DNA from: Gigaspora margarita
Lineage: Eukaryota; Glomeromycota; Glomeromycetes; Diversisporales; Gigasporaceae
DNA: 64,000 nt
Direction: 5' to 3'
NCBI GenBank assembly: GCA_009809945.1
Contig: WTPW01000009.1
Coordinates: 852,646-916,645, forward strand
The position numbers and the translations under genes are program-made. Shown here in pieces: positions 1 to 11,649 of the stretch; position 1 is the first letter of the stretch; every line of letters begins with the position of its first letter. The notes below the pieces were generated by a model. That model did not search any database. It saw nothing but the letters and a program-made list of their open reading frames with translations, and was not told the origin of the DNA.

Positions 1-1924
1 ATTTCGAATTGTTTCGAAATATTTTAAAAATAGAAAATCAAGCTAGATCAGTGGATCTGTACCCTAGATCATACCATGAACGCGTTTGACTAATATTTTT
101 GAAATGGTTCGAAATGTTTCGATGATCATAGTACAAGATCAGATTAGATCTTTGTTTATTTTTTTGTTATAATTTAGATCTTCTATCAATTTTACATTGT
201 TTTTTCATTTTTGTTTTCGTTTTGATATTTTTTTGGTTCGTTTTATTTCATTTAGTTTCGTTTAGTTTTATTTTGTTTTCATTTTTTTTCTTTATTATTA
301 TTTAATTTTTTTATTTTATTTTTACAACAAATACCAACCCTAACTTTTAGAAATCTAATGACCTTTTGAAACTATGCACCAACCAACTCAGCCTTTCGAA
401 ACTTTGCAAGAACACACAATTGCTTTCTCTAGCAATTTGTAAAGTTCTAAGAATGCCTCTTTAAAGAAATAAAGGTTTAGTTAGTGCTTCATTTATTTTT
501 TTGTTTGACGTTATTGTTTGTTTTTGTTTTTATTTTTTTTATTTGTTTTTTAATATTCTACCAATTTGTGAGGAAAATAACATAGGTTATTCGACACTTT
601 GCAAGCAAACCCAGACTTTTCCGCCACTTTGCAAGAATATATACAACTTATTTTAGCAATTTCTATCACGAACTCTACATTAGAGAAATGGTGATTTGGG
701 TTTTTATTTTTTTTTTTTATTCAGTTTGCTTACATTCCATTTTTTTTGTTTGTTTTCTTTTTACTTATTTCTTTAATTTTTATTTTTTTATTATTCCGGC
801 ACAATATGAAAACCTTCGACAATTTCTAAATTGCAAGAAACGAACTCTTACTTTAGGGAAATAGAGATTTGGGTCTTCATTTTTTTATTTAGTTTGCTTA
901 CATTTTTGTTTTTTGGTTGTTTTTCTTTTTTTTACTTATTTTTTTAATTTTTTTTTATTTATTCCTAACTTTCTTTAGAACTTTGCAAGAAAATGATCTG
1001 ACTTTACAAGAACACCAACTCTAACTTCTCCAGCACTTTGCAAGAACAAACTGGATTTTTTCGGGAATACCAACACTTTTGAGAAGTGGGTTTTTTTTTA
1101 TTTTTTTACTTCTCTACTATTTTTAGGAAGTATTTAAAAAGAAGAGCAAAACGAAGATGATAGTGAAAACAAAAGAATAGCTGAAGTGAAACGATAGTTA
1201 AAACAAAGAAGCAAAATAATAGCTAACTGGGGTGAGCGAAAATAAGCGTGTAGGGCTAGTTTTTTATGGGATTATATATGAAGAAGTGCAAAAGTATTTT
1301 AAATACTGTTTTTTTTCGTTTTCAGGTTTGTTTTTTTTATTTTTTTTTGGTTTCATTTTTTTTCGTCATTTTTTTTTATTTTTTTTTGTATAATATATGT
1401 ATAATAATATATAATAAAATATGTAATATTGAATAAAAATGTATATTTAATTTAAAATAAATTTAAAATATATAATGTATAATAATAAATAAAAAAATAT
1501 AAAATTTTATATTAAAATGCAAAACAATGTGAAAACCTGTGAAAACGATCAAAATTTGCAAAAGCGTGATTATGTGAATATGTATATCGTTTATTTATTT
1601 TTTAAAAAAAATTGTGAAATTTTGCGAAATATTGCGAAATATTGCGATAATATGCAAAAAAATTACCTCCTGCGACCCCAGAGGAGATGATTAGGTACAA
1701 ATTAGGTATGGGTTGCATTGTTTTTATTTGCCCTATTTCGCAATATTTTGCAATACATTTCGAAATATTTTGAAATTTCTTCTAAAATCTTTCGAAAGAA
1801 ATGCATACTGAAATCTTTCGAAAGATTGTGATTCTTTCGAAAGATTTCGCGTCAATCGCAATTTTTTTGAAAGATTTTTAGCATGCAATTTCTTTTGAAA
1901 GATTTCGTATATTTATTTTGTTGA
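1..1924. other. T-rich non-coding region with degenerate repeats
   Basis: No supported ORF. The stretch is dominated by long T runs. Motifs such as ACTTTGCAAGAA recur, and a roughly 180-bp unit is repeated in diverged form at about 665-800 and 846-965 (shared features: a GAGATTTGGG-like word, then TTTATT and GTTTGCTTACATT). At about 1785-1915 the self-complementary word CTTTCGAAAG recurs several times. This looks like old repetitive DNA. I cannot name a family. Confidence 0.6.
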
Positions 1925-1933
1925 TGTATTTAA

Positions 1934-2692
1934 ACCCTCTGGTCCATGCTTCACCTGTCAATCCTACTTGTATCACTGGTACAGTCCTCTGATATATAAG
2001 TCAGTTGAGGCCAGTCCCAGATTCTATGCGAACTCCCTTAGGACTAATTTATCCTTGCAGTACACTTTGTAGAGTAGTTCCTGTCACACAGGTATTATCT
2101 ACACTTCGGTAACTTACGCTACAACTTTACCCATATACTTGCAGTCAGGGCTAATTATTAAACTGCTACTGTTACCTACTTCTCCCTTGTGAGGTTTACT
2201 CCAATCCTGATACCCACCACAACCTTCCTATCAGTCCTTCCTCAGTATCCCCAAACTTCCAAACCAGTTAGCCCGGAAGGTCAGTCAGCCTGGCTTTAGG
2301 TGCCTAATAGGTTCCCTCTCCTTGGTACATGCTACTGAAACACATGTCCTTTTCCTCCAGTGCGACTCCGATGGCCACGTTGGTGGATCCCCTCCCAAGG
2401 ATCTTGTCGTCCAGTTCTCTGGCTCCAGTTTCTGATATTCCAATTGTGGTTAGCACTGTCGAAGTTCTTTGCTACTTCCTTACTTGGGGCTTGCAAGTGG
2501 GTATCCATTTTCTGAGCCTTGGATTTTTGTTCACCTGACGGCTCCCATTCAAGATGGTGTACCAAAGTACCAATAAGGAGAAATAGTACTATAACACAGA
2601 TCTATTTTTCAAAGCATTGCCAGTGGGATTTGAACCCTAGACCTGCCGCTTGGGGGTGCCAACTTACTAACTTCTCTAAGTCGCCACACCTC
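1934..2692 (-). mobile_element. SINE-like element with tRNA-like head
   Basis: Read on the minus strand, the 5' end (2692 downward) looks like a pol III gene. A box-B-like GGTTCAAATCC is exact at 2626-2636 and an A-box-like TGGCGACTTAGAG lies near 2674-2687. The block is much less AT-rich than its surroundings. The direct repeat TGTATTTAA flanks it at 1925-1933 and 2693-2701 and may be the target-site duplication. A badly decayed copy of its body lies at about 33808-34085, which supports a dispersed element over a genuine tRNA gene. About 760 bp is long for a SINE, so it may be a composite or carry extra sequence. Short ORFs inside look incidental. Confidence 0.55.
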
Positions 2693-2701
2693 TGTATTTA
2701 A

Positions 2702-3789
2702 TAAATTTAATTAATTAAATATATAATTTGATATAAAAAATATTTTTTTGTATTCATGATTGGTCGATTACGTAATAGTATGTGAATTATATGCGCAGAA
2801 CTGTAAAGGTCTGCAAAATTTTTATCTTTATTGAAAGGTGTAGAGTCACAGATTTTTGCAGGTTTTAATACTTGCCTTTTTTGAAACTCTACACAAATTT
2901 GCACCTAAAAAAATTTGCCAGTTATCCAGTTTATTTGAATATCTGTAATGTTCAATTGTTATCTGTAGGGTTAAATAGTTTACTGTCAGGTTATTCAATT
3001 ATCTATCAGGTTTATCTGGGTATCCAAAAAATAAAACTAACAGTTATCTGAATTTGCTTTTTTTAGTATAGTTACTATAAATGGGTAACCAGATATCCAG
3101 GTCCAAGTACTAAATTAGTGAATGCGAATATATCTGATATCATTTTATTATAAGATTATGAATAACTGATTTGTTGACATGGCCAGGCTATAAAAACCAA
3201 GTATATAATTTTGTATAGCCTTATTTAAATTTTTTATTTTAAGTTTATTTTTAATTTAACCAATTTTTTATATAGTGAAAAAAATTTGTAAATAGAAAAG
3301 GTAGTATTAGAGAAAAGTAGTATTAGAAAAATTGTTATTTAAGAAAGAATAATACCAGAAATTGAGTGCATCATAGTGTATGATTATCTGAAGAGTAAAA
3401 TAATGTAAACAAATATGGTTCTTTGATTGTTATATATTGTATAACATTGTGGAATATGATGGTCCAATTTGTATTTTATATTAAACTGGCTTGATATAGC
3501 TTTTATACATATGTATGTGCTATTTGTACATGATTATCCCTTAAAAAGGACTATTTTAAGTAAGTATTTCAAGTTTAAGTTGTGCCTTATTTTTTATTTA
3601 ATTTATTTCTTATCTTATGTGTTATTATAATAATATTTTTGCTCCCAAAAATCACAGCATTTTCTTATTTTGCCCCTGTTTTATTTAATCGATCATTGTT
3701 ATATTTGATTGTTTTTAAACCTTTCAATTGTACCTCTGTAATTAGAGTTAGAACCAAGATGAATTTTTCAATCTGGATATAACTAGAAT
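2702..3789. other. AT-rich intergenic region
   Basis: No supported gene. Short related words (ATCTGTAGGGTTA, TTATCTATCAGG and similar) recur at about 2935-3030, suggesting a faint decayed tandem repeat. Otherwise nothing recognisable. Confidence 0.5.
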
Positions 3790-3835
3790 TAAAAAATAGA
3801 ATCTGGATTAATTTTATTTAAATTCAGATATAAAT

Positions 3836-3940
3836 ATATTCAGATTAATCCGGATATAAATCTACATCTGGATATAAATCTATGTCCAGATATAAATCTG
3901 TATCTGGATATAAATCTATGTCCGGATATAAATCTGTATT
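3836..3940. repeat. Minisatellite, about 17-18 bp unit
   Basis: Roughly six units alternating between TATCTGGATATAAATC and TGTCCGGATATAAATC types. The CCGGATAT core is partly self-complementary. Confidence 0.7.
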
Positions 3941-4082
3941 CAGTTAAATAGCGATTACGTAACTTCATTTATCGGGATTTCAGTTATATTTTGTATTAAA
4001 CACAATATATCTAATTTATTAGGAATTGTGCCCGATAAAATATAATTGAAACCCAATGGCAGGTTTTCCTTTAGCAGTACAC

Positions 4083-4205
4083 ATATCCAGATTACATATT
4101 ATATCTGGATTATATGTTATATCTGGATTATATGTTGTATCCGGATTGTATATTATACCTGGTTATATATTATATCCAGATTGTATTATATCCGGATATA
4201 GTTGG
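4083..4205. repeat. Minisatellite, about 18 bp unit
   Basis: About six units of ATCTGGATTATATGTTAT with substitutions, becoming shorter and more diverged to the right. Confidence 0.7.
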
Positions 4206-4573
4206 TTCAAAAAATTAAATCCAGATTTGTTTAAAAACCAGATTAATCCGAATGTAAAAATAAATCCGGATTCATCTACTACCTCTATCTGTAATACATG
4301 TTGTACCTATTACCTTATTTAGATATCCTTGGGGTAAGAGCAATTCATTCTACAATTAATAAAGCTATCATATTGTATTGAATATCTATCATCATGCTAT
4401 CACTTTTGTACACAGATCAATTATGTACAAATTATTATTGCTTCTTTTAGAGACAAATAAATATGAAGTATTTAAATATTATTGTCTTGCCCTCACACAA
4501 AGTAATAGTACAATCAAATTTATAGGTATTGAAAGGCAATTAGACTTTTAGTTGTTATATCTCAATAACTCAT

Positions 4574-5091
4574 ACAAGGGAGTTTTCAAAATTCTGGATT
4601 AAGATACATTAGAGTACATTGGAATCATAGTTGGCTGGATTAGGACCCTGAATATCTTTCATATAGGTCATAACTGGATTTTGGCCAATTTTGACCTAAT
4701 TTGCTAAAATGACAAAATCTATTTACTTTAATAACTTCTAATCCAGTAATCAGAATTGAATAATTTTTTTTGTTAGATGCGCTTCACTAAGAGCTTCATT
4801 TTTAAAAAAAGTTCATTCAAATTGGACTACTGGGTGCCAAGATAATTGCTAAAAACTGTTTTTTGTTTCTCAAATTTTAGGTGTTTTTGCTGAAAATTTT
4901 CAAGTATGACCTCTATACTAGATGTCTGGGTTCTGCTGGATTAGAATTGATCAATTTTGCCCCAAGATCATAAAAATTTTACTAATAAATCAAATCCATT
5001 CAATAAGTAAAAAAATGCCATGCTAACAAGTAGGCCTAAATACTGACCTAGATCTGATACATCCAACCCAGAATTTTGGGAACAGCCTTGT
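4574..5091. mobile_element. MITE family A, copy 1, with a nested element
   Basis: The left end ACAAGGGAGTTTTCAAAATT mirrors the right end, which reads ACAAGGCTGTTCCCAAAATT in reverse complement. The interior shares AATTGATCAATTTTGCCCC and the following TAATAAATC with copies at 47749-47998 and 48932-49171. A family B element (4643-4935) has inserted here. Without it the length is about 217 bp, close to the other copies. Confidence 0.65.
4643..4935. mobile_element. MITE family B, copy 1 (293 bp)
   Basis: TIRs are GGACCCTGAATATCTTTC on the left and, in reverse complement, CAGAACCCAGACATCTAG on the right, both leading into a TAGGTCATAAC-like word. The direct repeat CTGGATTA at 4635-4642 and 4936-4943 is an exact 8-bp target duplication. 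Removing the insert restores the family A sequence (compare ACTGGATCGGAATTGATC near 48990). 8-bp duplications fit hAT-type transposition, but the TIR tips are not canonical, so the superfamily is inference. Confidence 0.75.
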
Positions 5092-5128
5092 AAAAATCTA
5101 TTACAATAATAAAATGTTTTGTAAGACA

Positions 5129-5414
5129 TAGGGTTCCGCAATTTGATTTAATCTTCAAATATTTGAATCAAATATTTGATCAAATTCAAATTCAAATTTG
5201 ACTATATTTGATTTGATCAAATTCAAATCGAGCCAAATTTGATTTGATTTGACAAATATTTGATTTGATTTGAAAATTACTATTAAAAATTCAAATTCAA
5301 ATCAAATTCAAATCCAAATATTTGAATCAAATCAAATTCAAATCAGGGTCAATTTGATTTGATCAAATTCAAATTGACCCAATATTTGATTTGATTTGAA
5401 TTTGAAGAACCCTA
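5129..5414. mobile_element. MITE family C, copy 1 (286 bp), hAT-like
   Basis: Starts TAGGGTTCCGCAA and ends in the inverted partner GAAGAACCCTA. Flanks are GTAAGACA (5121-5128) and GTAAAACA (5415-5422), a 7-of-8 match. The interior is almost wholly built from CAAAT and ATTTG words, so one strand can fold on itself. Copies of exactly the same length lie at 24209-24494 and 43629-43914. TAGGG ends and 8-bp duplications fit the hAT superfamily. Confidence 0.85.
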
Positions 5415-5422
5415 GTAAAACA

Positions 5423-6630
5423 GAAGGAAGTTAAACTAACAATTGATTAGTGTAAATAATTTATATAGATTACACAGTATATAAGTCTGATATGTTAGCT
5501 CTTTGTATATTAAGAGACTTTTGTCTCTTATATATAATAAAGAGAGCAAGTTTTAGGTATTAGATAGCATTAGATATTATTTAAATGCTTTCTCTATTAT
5601 AATAAAGTTTTTTTAATAAATGTTTATTATATTGTATCTCTTGGCCTTTATTTTTTTATTTTTTTGTTTCTTTGTGAATCCCTTTTCAGTATATTATAAA
5701 CCTGATCTTATGTATGCTTTTTTTTGCTTACTATTACTGACCTAAATCTGGCTCTCTAATCCGATACTCTCCCAAATTTTGAAAGTAACACTAGTTTTGT
5801 CTATTAATATACTTCTAGATTTTGAAAAAATCTTAAATGGCTTAAAATCTATTTGATAAATATAAGACCATAGCAATGTAATAAACTACTGATAATAAAT
5901 ATACAATAATAATTGTATGTTTTATTAATGGCAATAGTAATAATTATTAATAATCATACTGATGTTATATTGATCTTTTTATTAATATTTATAAAGATAA
6001 TTTTTTGTTGTTACATGTTTCATTTTTTTTATTCATTGTATATGAATCAATCTTTATAGCCTTATATTATATATTTTCTTTAACACTTTATTAATTCACA
6101 AGAATATGGCTTTGTGACTTGTGAAATTTGTTATAATGAATATCTAAATATGCTAACAATTCCAATCTTTAGTGTAACTCAAAATTTAAGCTAATGCTTT
6201 TATCTTTGTGTTAGCATAACAGAAGAACTACATGTGCCTAAACAAGATAAGAGTAACTTGGGATACAAGTTTGCTCTATCAAAAATTTTATGAAATAATC
6301 TGTACTATTTACTATGCTGAGCATGGTGGTCATGAAAACAACTAGAAAAGGTAAATTATGTTTTTTTAAAAAAAAAAACTTGTACTAATTATCTTCTTAT
6401 TAGATTTGGGTTAGACAAGATACTGGCCAGATTTCTGCTATTGCCAAAAACAAATGCAGGCAAAAATGTAAAAATTATTAAAATATATATAAATATTCAA
6501 TGTATTCTTTTAATGTATAAAATTTAGCTAATATTTAATATTTAGATAAGTATATATTAATCCATTTTTATTAGCTTTTTATTTATATATATATATTTTA
6601 ATGTTTTAATTTTTTTACTTTATTATTATA
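5423..6630. other. AT-rich intergenic region
   Basis: No supported gene or named repeat. Polymeric A/T tracts and short ORFs only. Confidence 0.5.
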
Positions 6631-6796
6631 TGTCAGAGTGAAACCCGTGCTAGATTCTAGTAAAACCTGCTTTGATCATAGAGTTTGGATAAAATCTGTG
6701 TTAGCATAGTGTATATTATATATTAACACAGATTTCACCTTCATGTGATCTGCATAGCAAATTTAACCAAAATTCAGCACAGGTTTCACCCTGTCA
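6631..6796. mobile_element. Short palindromic MITE
   Basis: The left end TGTCAGAGTGAAACCCGTGCT is mirrored by the right end, which reads TGACAGGGTGAAACCTGTGCT in reverse complement. Both sides are embedded in TTATTATTA, so a target duplication cannot be called. Confidence 0.55.
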
Positions 6797-6844
6797 TATT
6801 ATTATTATTTCTAATTTTTTTTTACTTGCTTTTTTTTAATAGAT

Positions 6845-7642
6845 TGTTACAAGCAACTATAGTCTTCTATATAGTACTTGCAATACAATACATAGCAATA
6901 TGGATCTTATAAGGGTAAGAGAAGATATAAAGCAGTGTGCAAGTAGAATGTTATTCACTAGAGCAGTTCAGTATATTTATTTATCAAAGAGCAAGAAAGT
7001 ATTTATTTGGCAAAGATATATTTTATCTATTTATAGTATAATATTTAAGGTAGATAACTATTCCTAAACATTAGAGGTAGGGATGCATCAGTCCTGAAAA
7101 AGACTGGTCCAGGACCAGTTCCAGACTGGGACCAATAAGGACTGTGGGACTATTAAAGGACTGGTCCTAGGACCGGTCCTTGTAAACATAACTATGTTAT
7201 TCATATTATCCAATCAAAATTTTTGATCAGATGTAATATAGATTATATGATGTTTGTTTATATTTGATAGTAAATAATTATGTTATTTTTGGCCAATAAA
7301 ATTTTATGCATTAAGATTGATGTAATCATTAAAGGACTGTTAGAAGTGGACCAGACAGAGACATAAACACTATGATAACAGTTCTTTTAGGATCCAGACC
7401 AGACTGATGGATTCCTAATTAGAGAGGAAGAAAAGGGAATTTGTGTCCATGAGTAGAATAGTAAAAAGCTAGGGTTTATATATTTTTCAGAAAAGTACAA
7501 AAGTATAGAAGTGTAAAAGTATAAATAGATAAGAGTAAAAGCATAAAAGTATAAAAGAACATTTACTATTCTGTATCTAGTTGTACTAGTTATAATCTTT
7601 AAAACCTTCTAGTTTACTCAAAGATAAATCTGTTCTATAACA
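6845..7642 (-). repeat. Gypsy-2 3' LTR, interrupted by a MITE
   Basis: On the plus strand it runs TGTTACAAG...TTCTATAACA, a typical TG...CA LTR. Without the MITE at 7078-7417 and its duplication it is about 450 bp, matching the 452-bp partner at 23063-23514. Confidence 0.85.
7078..7417. mobile_element. MITE D, hAT-like (340 bp), inside the LTR
   Basis: Ends TAGGGATGCATCAGTCC and, in reverse complement, TAGGAATCCATCAGTCTGG. The flanks ATTAGAGG (7070-7077) and ATTAGAGA (7418-7425) form an 8-bp duplication. The other Gypsy-2 LTR shows the empty site, AACATTAGAGAGGAG at about 23288, which fixes both boundaries. The interior is rich in GGACTGGTCC-type palindromes. Confidence 0.88.
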
Positions 7643-7660
7643 TTTCCATCCCTTTTAAAA
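7643..7660 (-). other. Gypsy-2 polypurine tract
   Basis: On the minus strand AAAAGGGATGGAAA lies immediately before the LTR start TGTTATAG. This is where plus-strand DNA priming would begin. It matches the AAGGGACAGAAA tract of Gypsy-1. Confidence 0.7.
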
Positions 7661-7702
7661 ATGAACTTTGTAAATTTCCAACTCTAACAGCTTATTGAAA
7701 TT

Positions 7703-8333
7703 TTTTTTTCCCTTCACTTCTAATCCCAACGATATACACCACCAAATATCATATGAAATGTTTTTACGTTAATGGGGCGCAGTTACTGAGGTTTCCACTT
7801 GTGGTCAGGCCATATCCGAACCACCTCTGTGGTAAGGGCATATTCCTTAAACCACTACCACTATCCATCCAACCCAACAATTGTATACACTTATAGTGCT
7901 CCGTTTAAGGCGCATTGATCCTTGGCCCACACAGCCAGCCCTAGCAAGTCTGAGTTCAGATGGGGTGTGTCCATCAGTTGATGTCCCGGGTCCCTGTTTT
8001 CTTGCGGTGTTTTAGTTCTGCCTATATCTATCTAGATCAGTTCTTGCTTCGCCGCTTATCTGTAAGAAGTTGCACCAGCATTTCGACTCTCATATAGAGC
8101 CCTGACCGTCAATACGGGTTTGACTTCTACTGGTCCTATCGTCAACAGGCCAGATCGTTATAAGATGTGGCTGAGCCATCCAAATATGGTCCTAGCATCC
8201 TAATTCAAGTCGTCCTTCACATGATCATGTGTAGTTAATTTTGCCGTTCGTAGGACTTTAACTAGCAACCTTATACTTGGAACAGTTATTGTCCTGGGAG
8301 TGCAACCACTACGCTATCGACCTGCAGGACAAT
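7703..8333 (-). mobile_element. SINE-like element with tRNA-like promoter modules
   Basis: Flanked by an exact 14-bp direct repeat, AGCTTATTGAAATT, at 7689-7702 and 8334-8347. Read on the minus strand it starts near 8333 with an exact A-box consensus TAGCGTAGTGG and ends in a short A-rich tail (plus-strand T run at 7703-7709). Near the tail there is a second tRNA-like block, with TAGTGGTAGTGG and GGTTCGGATATGGCC at about 7800-7875. Long duplications and an A tail are typical of LINE-mobilised SINEs. At 631 bp it is long. The block is clearly less AT-rich than its surroundings, so it is probably younger. Confidence 0.75.
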
Positions 8334-8684
8334 AGCTTATTGAAATTATCTGTTAATAATTTATTCAAATTGCTAAGTAAAACATATTGTGCTTGATATA
8401 ATTATATTGTCTCTGTGTTTATATACTTGATATGCTCGTTTAGCTCCTTTTTATATTCATTTAGTTTGACAGGATACCAAAGTGACTTTAATAAGCTCTC
8501 TCATTTTTTTGAAAACTACAAAATATTTACAAAATTTTTCTTATTAGAGTAGCTGCGCAATGCTGTCGCACTAAAACCAGAAACGTGATGTAAATTGTTA
8601 TTTTGCTCAACTGGTTATCAATTTATAAATGTTTCACTTGAAACAAAACATATACTGAAACAACTTTCAGGCATAAAGTATCTT

Positions 8685-8829
8685 TACTATATACTTCTCT
8701 TCTCTTTATTTGTTACTATATGCTTCTCTTCTCTTTATTTGTTACTATATGCTTCTCTTCTCTTTATTTGTTACTATACACTTCTCTTCTCTTTATTTGT
8801 AACTATACGCTTCTATTCTCTTTATTTGT
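8685..8829. repeat. Tandem repeat, five 29-bp units
   Basis: Units start at 8685, 8714, 8743, 8772 and 8801, and each resembles TACTATATGCTTCTCTTCTC followed by TTTATTTGT. An 80-residue ORF across it is only the translation of the repeat. Confidence 0.9.
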
Positions 8830-9127
8830 TACAGTGAAAAGACTAACTTTTGCTCTTTATATTTATATTAATTCTACTATTACATATATTGTATAACACT
8901 TATAATTCTTTAATTTTACTTTTTTCATTGTAATAAAATAAACTCTTAAATTCTACTAATAAAATCATCTTTATTATAGTGATTAATGATCACAATACCA
9001 TTGCTCAACATTATAATACTTGTTATAATTCTGGTCAACTATATTACCAATAAGCTATTCAAATTTATTTTCATTCTATTTTTGCACTTTTCGCTTTGTT
9101 ATATATTTCATATTAAATCATTAACAG

Positions 9128-9485
9128 TAACTTTATAGGCAACTTAGTTTATAGACAATTAATTTACAGACAAGATTATTCTACAGATGGTTATGGTTAA
9201 TTCACAGATAAAATCATTTTGTTGACAATATATTTAGCCAACAATTTCTTCATAAATTGTATCAGCTTTACTGTAAATTCTCGAAACAATGTCCATGCCC
9301 ACTAATTCGAGAATTTACAGTAAATTTAAACTTAATTCTCATAACAATGACTAGAATTAATTTGTCTGTGAAGACTGATGTTATTGAAATAACTGCCAAG
9401 AAAACAAACTTGTTTGTGAATAATTGATTGTAAAATAATCTTACCTGTAATTAAATTCTCTGTGAACTAAGTGTCTGTAAAGTAA
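9128..9485. mobile_element. Palindromic MITE (about 358 bp)
   Basis: The left arm TAACTTTATAGGCAACTTAG is mirrored by the right arm, TTACTTTACAGACACTTAG in reverse complement, and the similarity continues inward. The centre is a strong hairpin at about 9271-9325 (ACTGTAAATTCTCGA against TCGAGAATTTACAGT). No clear target duplication. Confidence 0.6.
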
Positions 9486-9888
9486 TTTTTGGTGAGTTGA
9501 TGTTACTAAATAAAATATTAAATAAAACTCAATAAAATTAAAATAAATTACAATGAATACAATTAGAATCTTAAAGCAGTCTAATAGTGATAGAAAATAT
9601 TTTACTTGATTTTGTTCCACCATATAATATATGTTACTATGTTCTCAGAATAACATAAATACTATATCTGGTATTACGATCAGTTGAGAGAGTTTGATAG
9701 CATTTGGCTGGTTTAGTTCGATTGTGAACAAATTGTGATTAAGGTTAAATAGTTTAAAATGACAACAAACACACATAATTACAGTATAAGGGTCCTCTAT
9801 ATTAATATGAATTAATACATTGGATTATTACAAAAAACTATCTACAACCCTACTTGTTCTTCCTCCATAAGCTAAAACCAAACTCTTA

Positions 9889-10418
9889 GGGGGCATCTAT
9901 AAATAACGTTATGTACCCCTACATAATAGCTCTTGACCCCCCTACTATATAAAAAAATTTTTAAAAATCCGTATATTTATATATATAATTTTACAAAAAC
10001 TTGAATATATAATGACCCAGTAATCTAATCTGGATAATTTTGGTACTTTTCGATTCGTCTCTATGAGACGAATCCAATGGTACCAAAATCATTTCATTTG
10101 GACCACTGGATCACGTTTTATTAACGAAATACTATTGATTTTATAGTAATTTTATAAGAAAACATAGTAACCAATAGTATTTCGTTAATAAAACGTGATC
10201 CAGTGATCCAAATCAAATGAAATTGGTACCATTCGAATCCACTCCTCGAGACGGTTCGAATGGTACCAAAATCATCCAATCTGGACCACTGGATCAAGGT
10301 TTAGACAAATTTTTATAAAAAAATTGCGTTATATTGGGAGGGACCCCCCCTATATATTGCAAAATCGTTATATTTTGGGGGACCCCCCCTCAAGCATAAC
10401 GTAATTTATGGATGCCCC
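9889..10418. mobile_element. MITE E with TTA target site (530 bp)
   Basis: Ends GGGGGCATCTATAAATAACG and, in reverse complement, GGGGCATCCATAAATTACG. TTA flanks it at 9886-9888 and 10419-10421. The interior has nested mirror arms: ACTGGATCACGTTTTATTAA and its complement surround a centre near 10145, and blocks with TGGTACCAAAATCAT occur on both sides. 3-bp TTA or TWA sites are known for several DNA transposon superfamilies. I do not assign one. Confidence 0.75.
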
Positions 10419-10984
10419 TTATATATTTTTAATTCGTATAGGAGCTTTAATTACTCATTTGGAGATTCAAATTTCCAAACAGGTTATCAAATCTCCAAAC
10501 AAGTAATTGATAACTTGTCTAGTTTGATTACTAGTTTGGAGATTTGATCATCCATTTGGGGCTTTGATCACCCATTTGAAGATTCAACCACCTGACTATG
10601 CCACAAAATATACCAAATTAAGAAATAAATAACAATAAAATAACAATACTAACTAAACATAGAAAAAGTTGAGCATAAAAACACCACATGAATAGTAGAA
10701 GTATGTTACACCAGAACAGCATATTGACATATAATATTATAGATTTTTAATGTCCAATCAAATGCAAGATTTTGCAAATGTCATTCTAGATAGCAGGTAA
10801 CTATACACTCTGTTAATTTGCATAACTATGTTCCTGGTATAGTTTTTCCAAATAATAACAGGCTTCTAAAGTTTGAACCTGCTTTCTTTTTGGTTTTCTA
10901 GGGTTTTCTGACTTAAACAGCCAATTATTTCATTGACTTGGTTTTTCCAAATAAATGTTAAAAGAGGGCTTGCTCAGAAGAGGG
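10419..10984. other. Gypsy-2 3' region with a dispersed repeat
   Basis: At 10455-10590 phrases like TTTGGAGATTTGATCA recur, a degenerate internal repeat. At about 10691-10840 the sequence matches the complement of 45925-46080, sharing ATAGATTTTTAAT, CCAATCAAATGCAAG and TATGTTCCT. This is a dispersed element of unknown type. Confidence 0.5.
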
Positions 10985-11390
10985 TATTTTATTTCTCTTC
11001 CATCAAATCTTTGATAATCTTTGTAAGCACAGTGTCTGGTTCTAGCGAATAGTTATTAGAGTCTCTACAGGCTTCTAGGTCTAATATAGTTACTTCTAGT
11101 TCTATATTAGTTTTATTCATATGGGTGGGAAGGTTAGCTTTGGGTGCACAGGAGTAATCATTAGCAGGGTCATCATGGTTCTGGTCTTCTGTAGGAAAGA
11201 ATAAAGAGAATAAAATATCTGTTTTGTTTATTACTACAACTTGATTTTTAGTAATAACTAAACAATTTTGTTGTGACAACAGATTCTGGTTCCAATATTT
11301 GACCAATTCTGCTAGTGCAGTTAATGTTTGTAGTTGAAGAGCAGAGGTTTTTATTTTTAGAATTTAGAATCTTAATCTTTAGATGAAAAA
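10985..11390 (-). pseudogene. Gypsy-2 extra ORF downstream of integrase
   Basis: An open stretch on the minus strand just past the integrase end encodes about 105-120 hydrophilic residues ending KIIKDLMEEK. It sits where Gypsy-1 has its extra ORF, and the starts are weakly alike: both have LQ..T.LAL followed within about 10-15 residues by a Trp or Gln-rich stretch. No domain recognised, no signal peptide and no membrane segment, so it does not resemble an envelope gene. It could be a structural or accessory protein of this Gypsy family. Confidence 0.45.
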
Positions 11391-11649
11391 AGAAAAAAAG
11401 AATATTTTTAAAAATTTTTTATTTCGGATTAGAGCAGAGGATATATATAAAAAAAAAATTGTTGTACATATTAAATTTAAAAAGTAAATTAAAATAAACT
11501 GTGTTTCTATTCTGTTTTAAGAATTTTCTCTAGAAATTCTAATTGACAATCACAGGTTTCCAATTCTGTTTCTTGTAATACCTAACAAGACAATCACTAT
11601 TGTAATACTGCTTAAGTGTTTTTACATCTATAGAACAAAGTTTGTAAGC

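Larger units (their letters stand above)
3790..4290. mobile_element. MITE-like element with two minisatellite blocks
   Basis: The ends are loosely inverted: the left has GAATCTGGATTAATTTT and the right, read in reverse complement, has GAATCCGGATTTATTTTT. Between them are two short arrays, at about 3836-3940 and 4083-4205. No target duplication is obvious, so the boundaries are approximate. An ORF across the second array encodes only a Tyr/Ser/Gly/Leu repeat and is dismissed. Confidence 0.4.

Noticed and set aside
2616..2692. Possible tRNA gene on the minus strand
   Set aside because: B-box is exact, but the acceptor and other stems do not pair well and a decayed copy exists elsewhere. More likely a SINE head.
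8685..8829. Regular 29-bp repeats, CRISPR-like in length
   Set aside because: Units are directly adjacent with no spacers, in a eukaryotic sequence. It is a plain tandem repeat.
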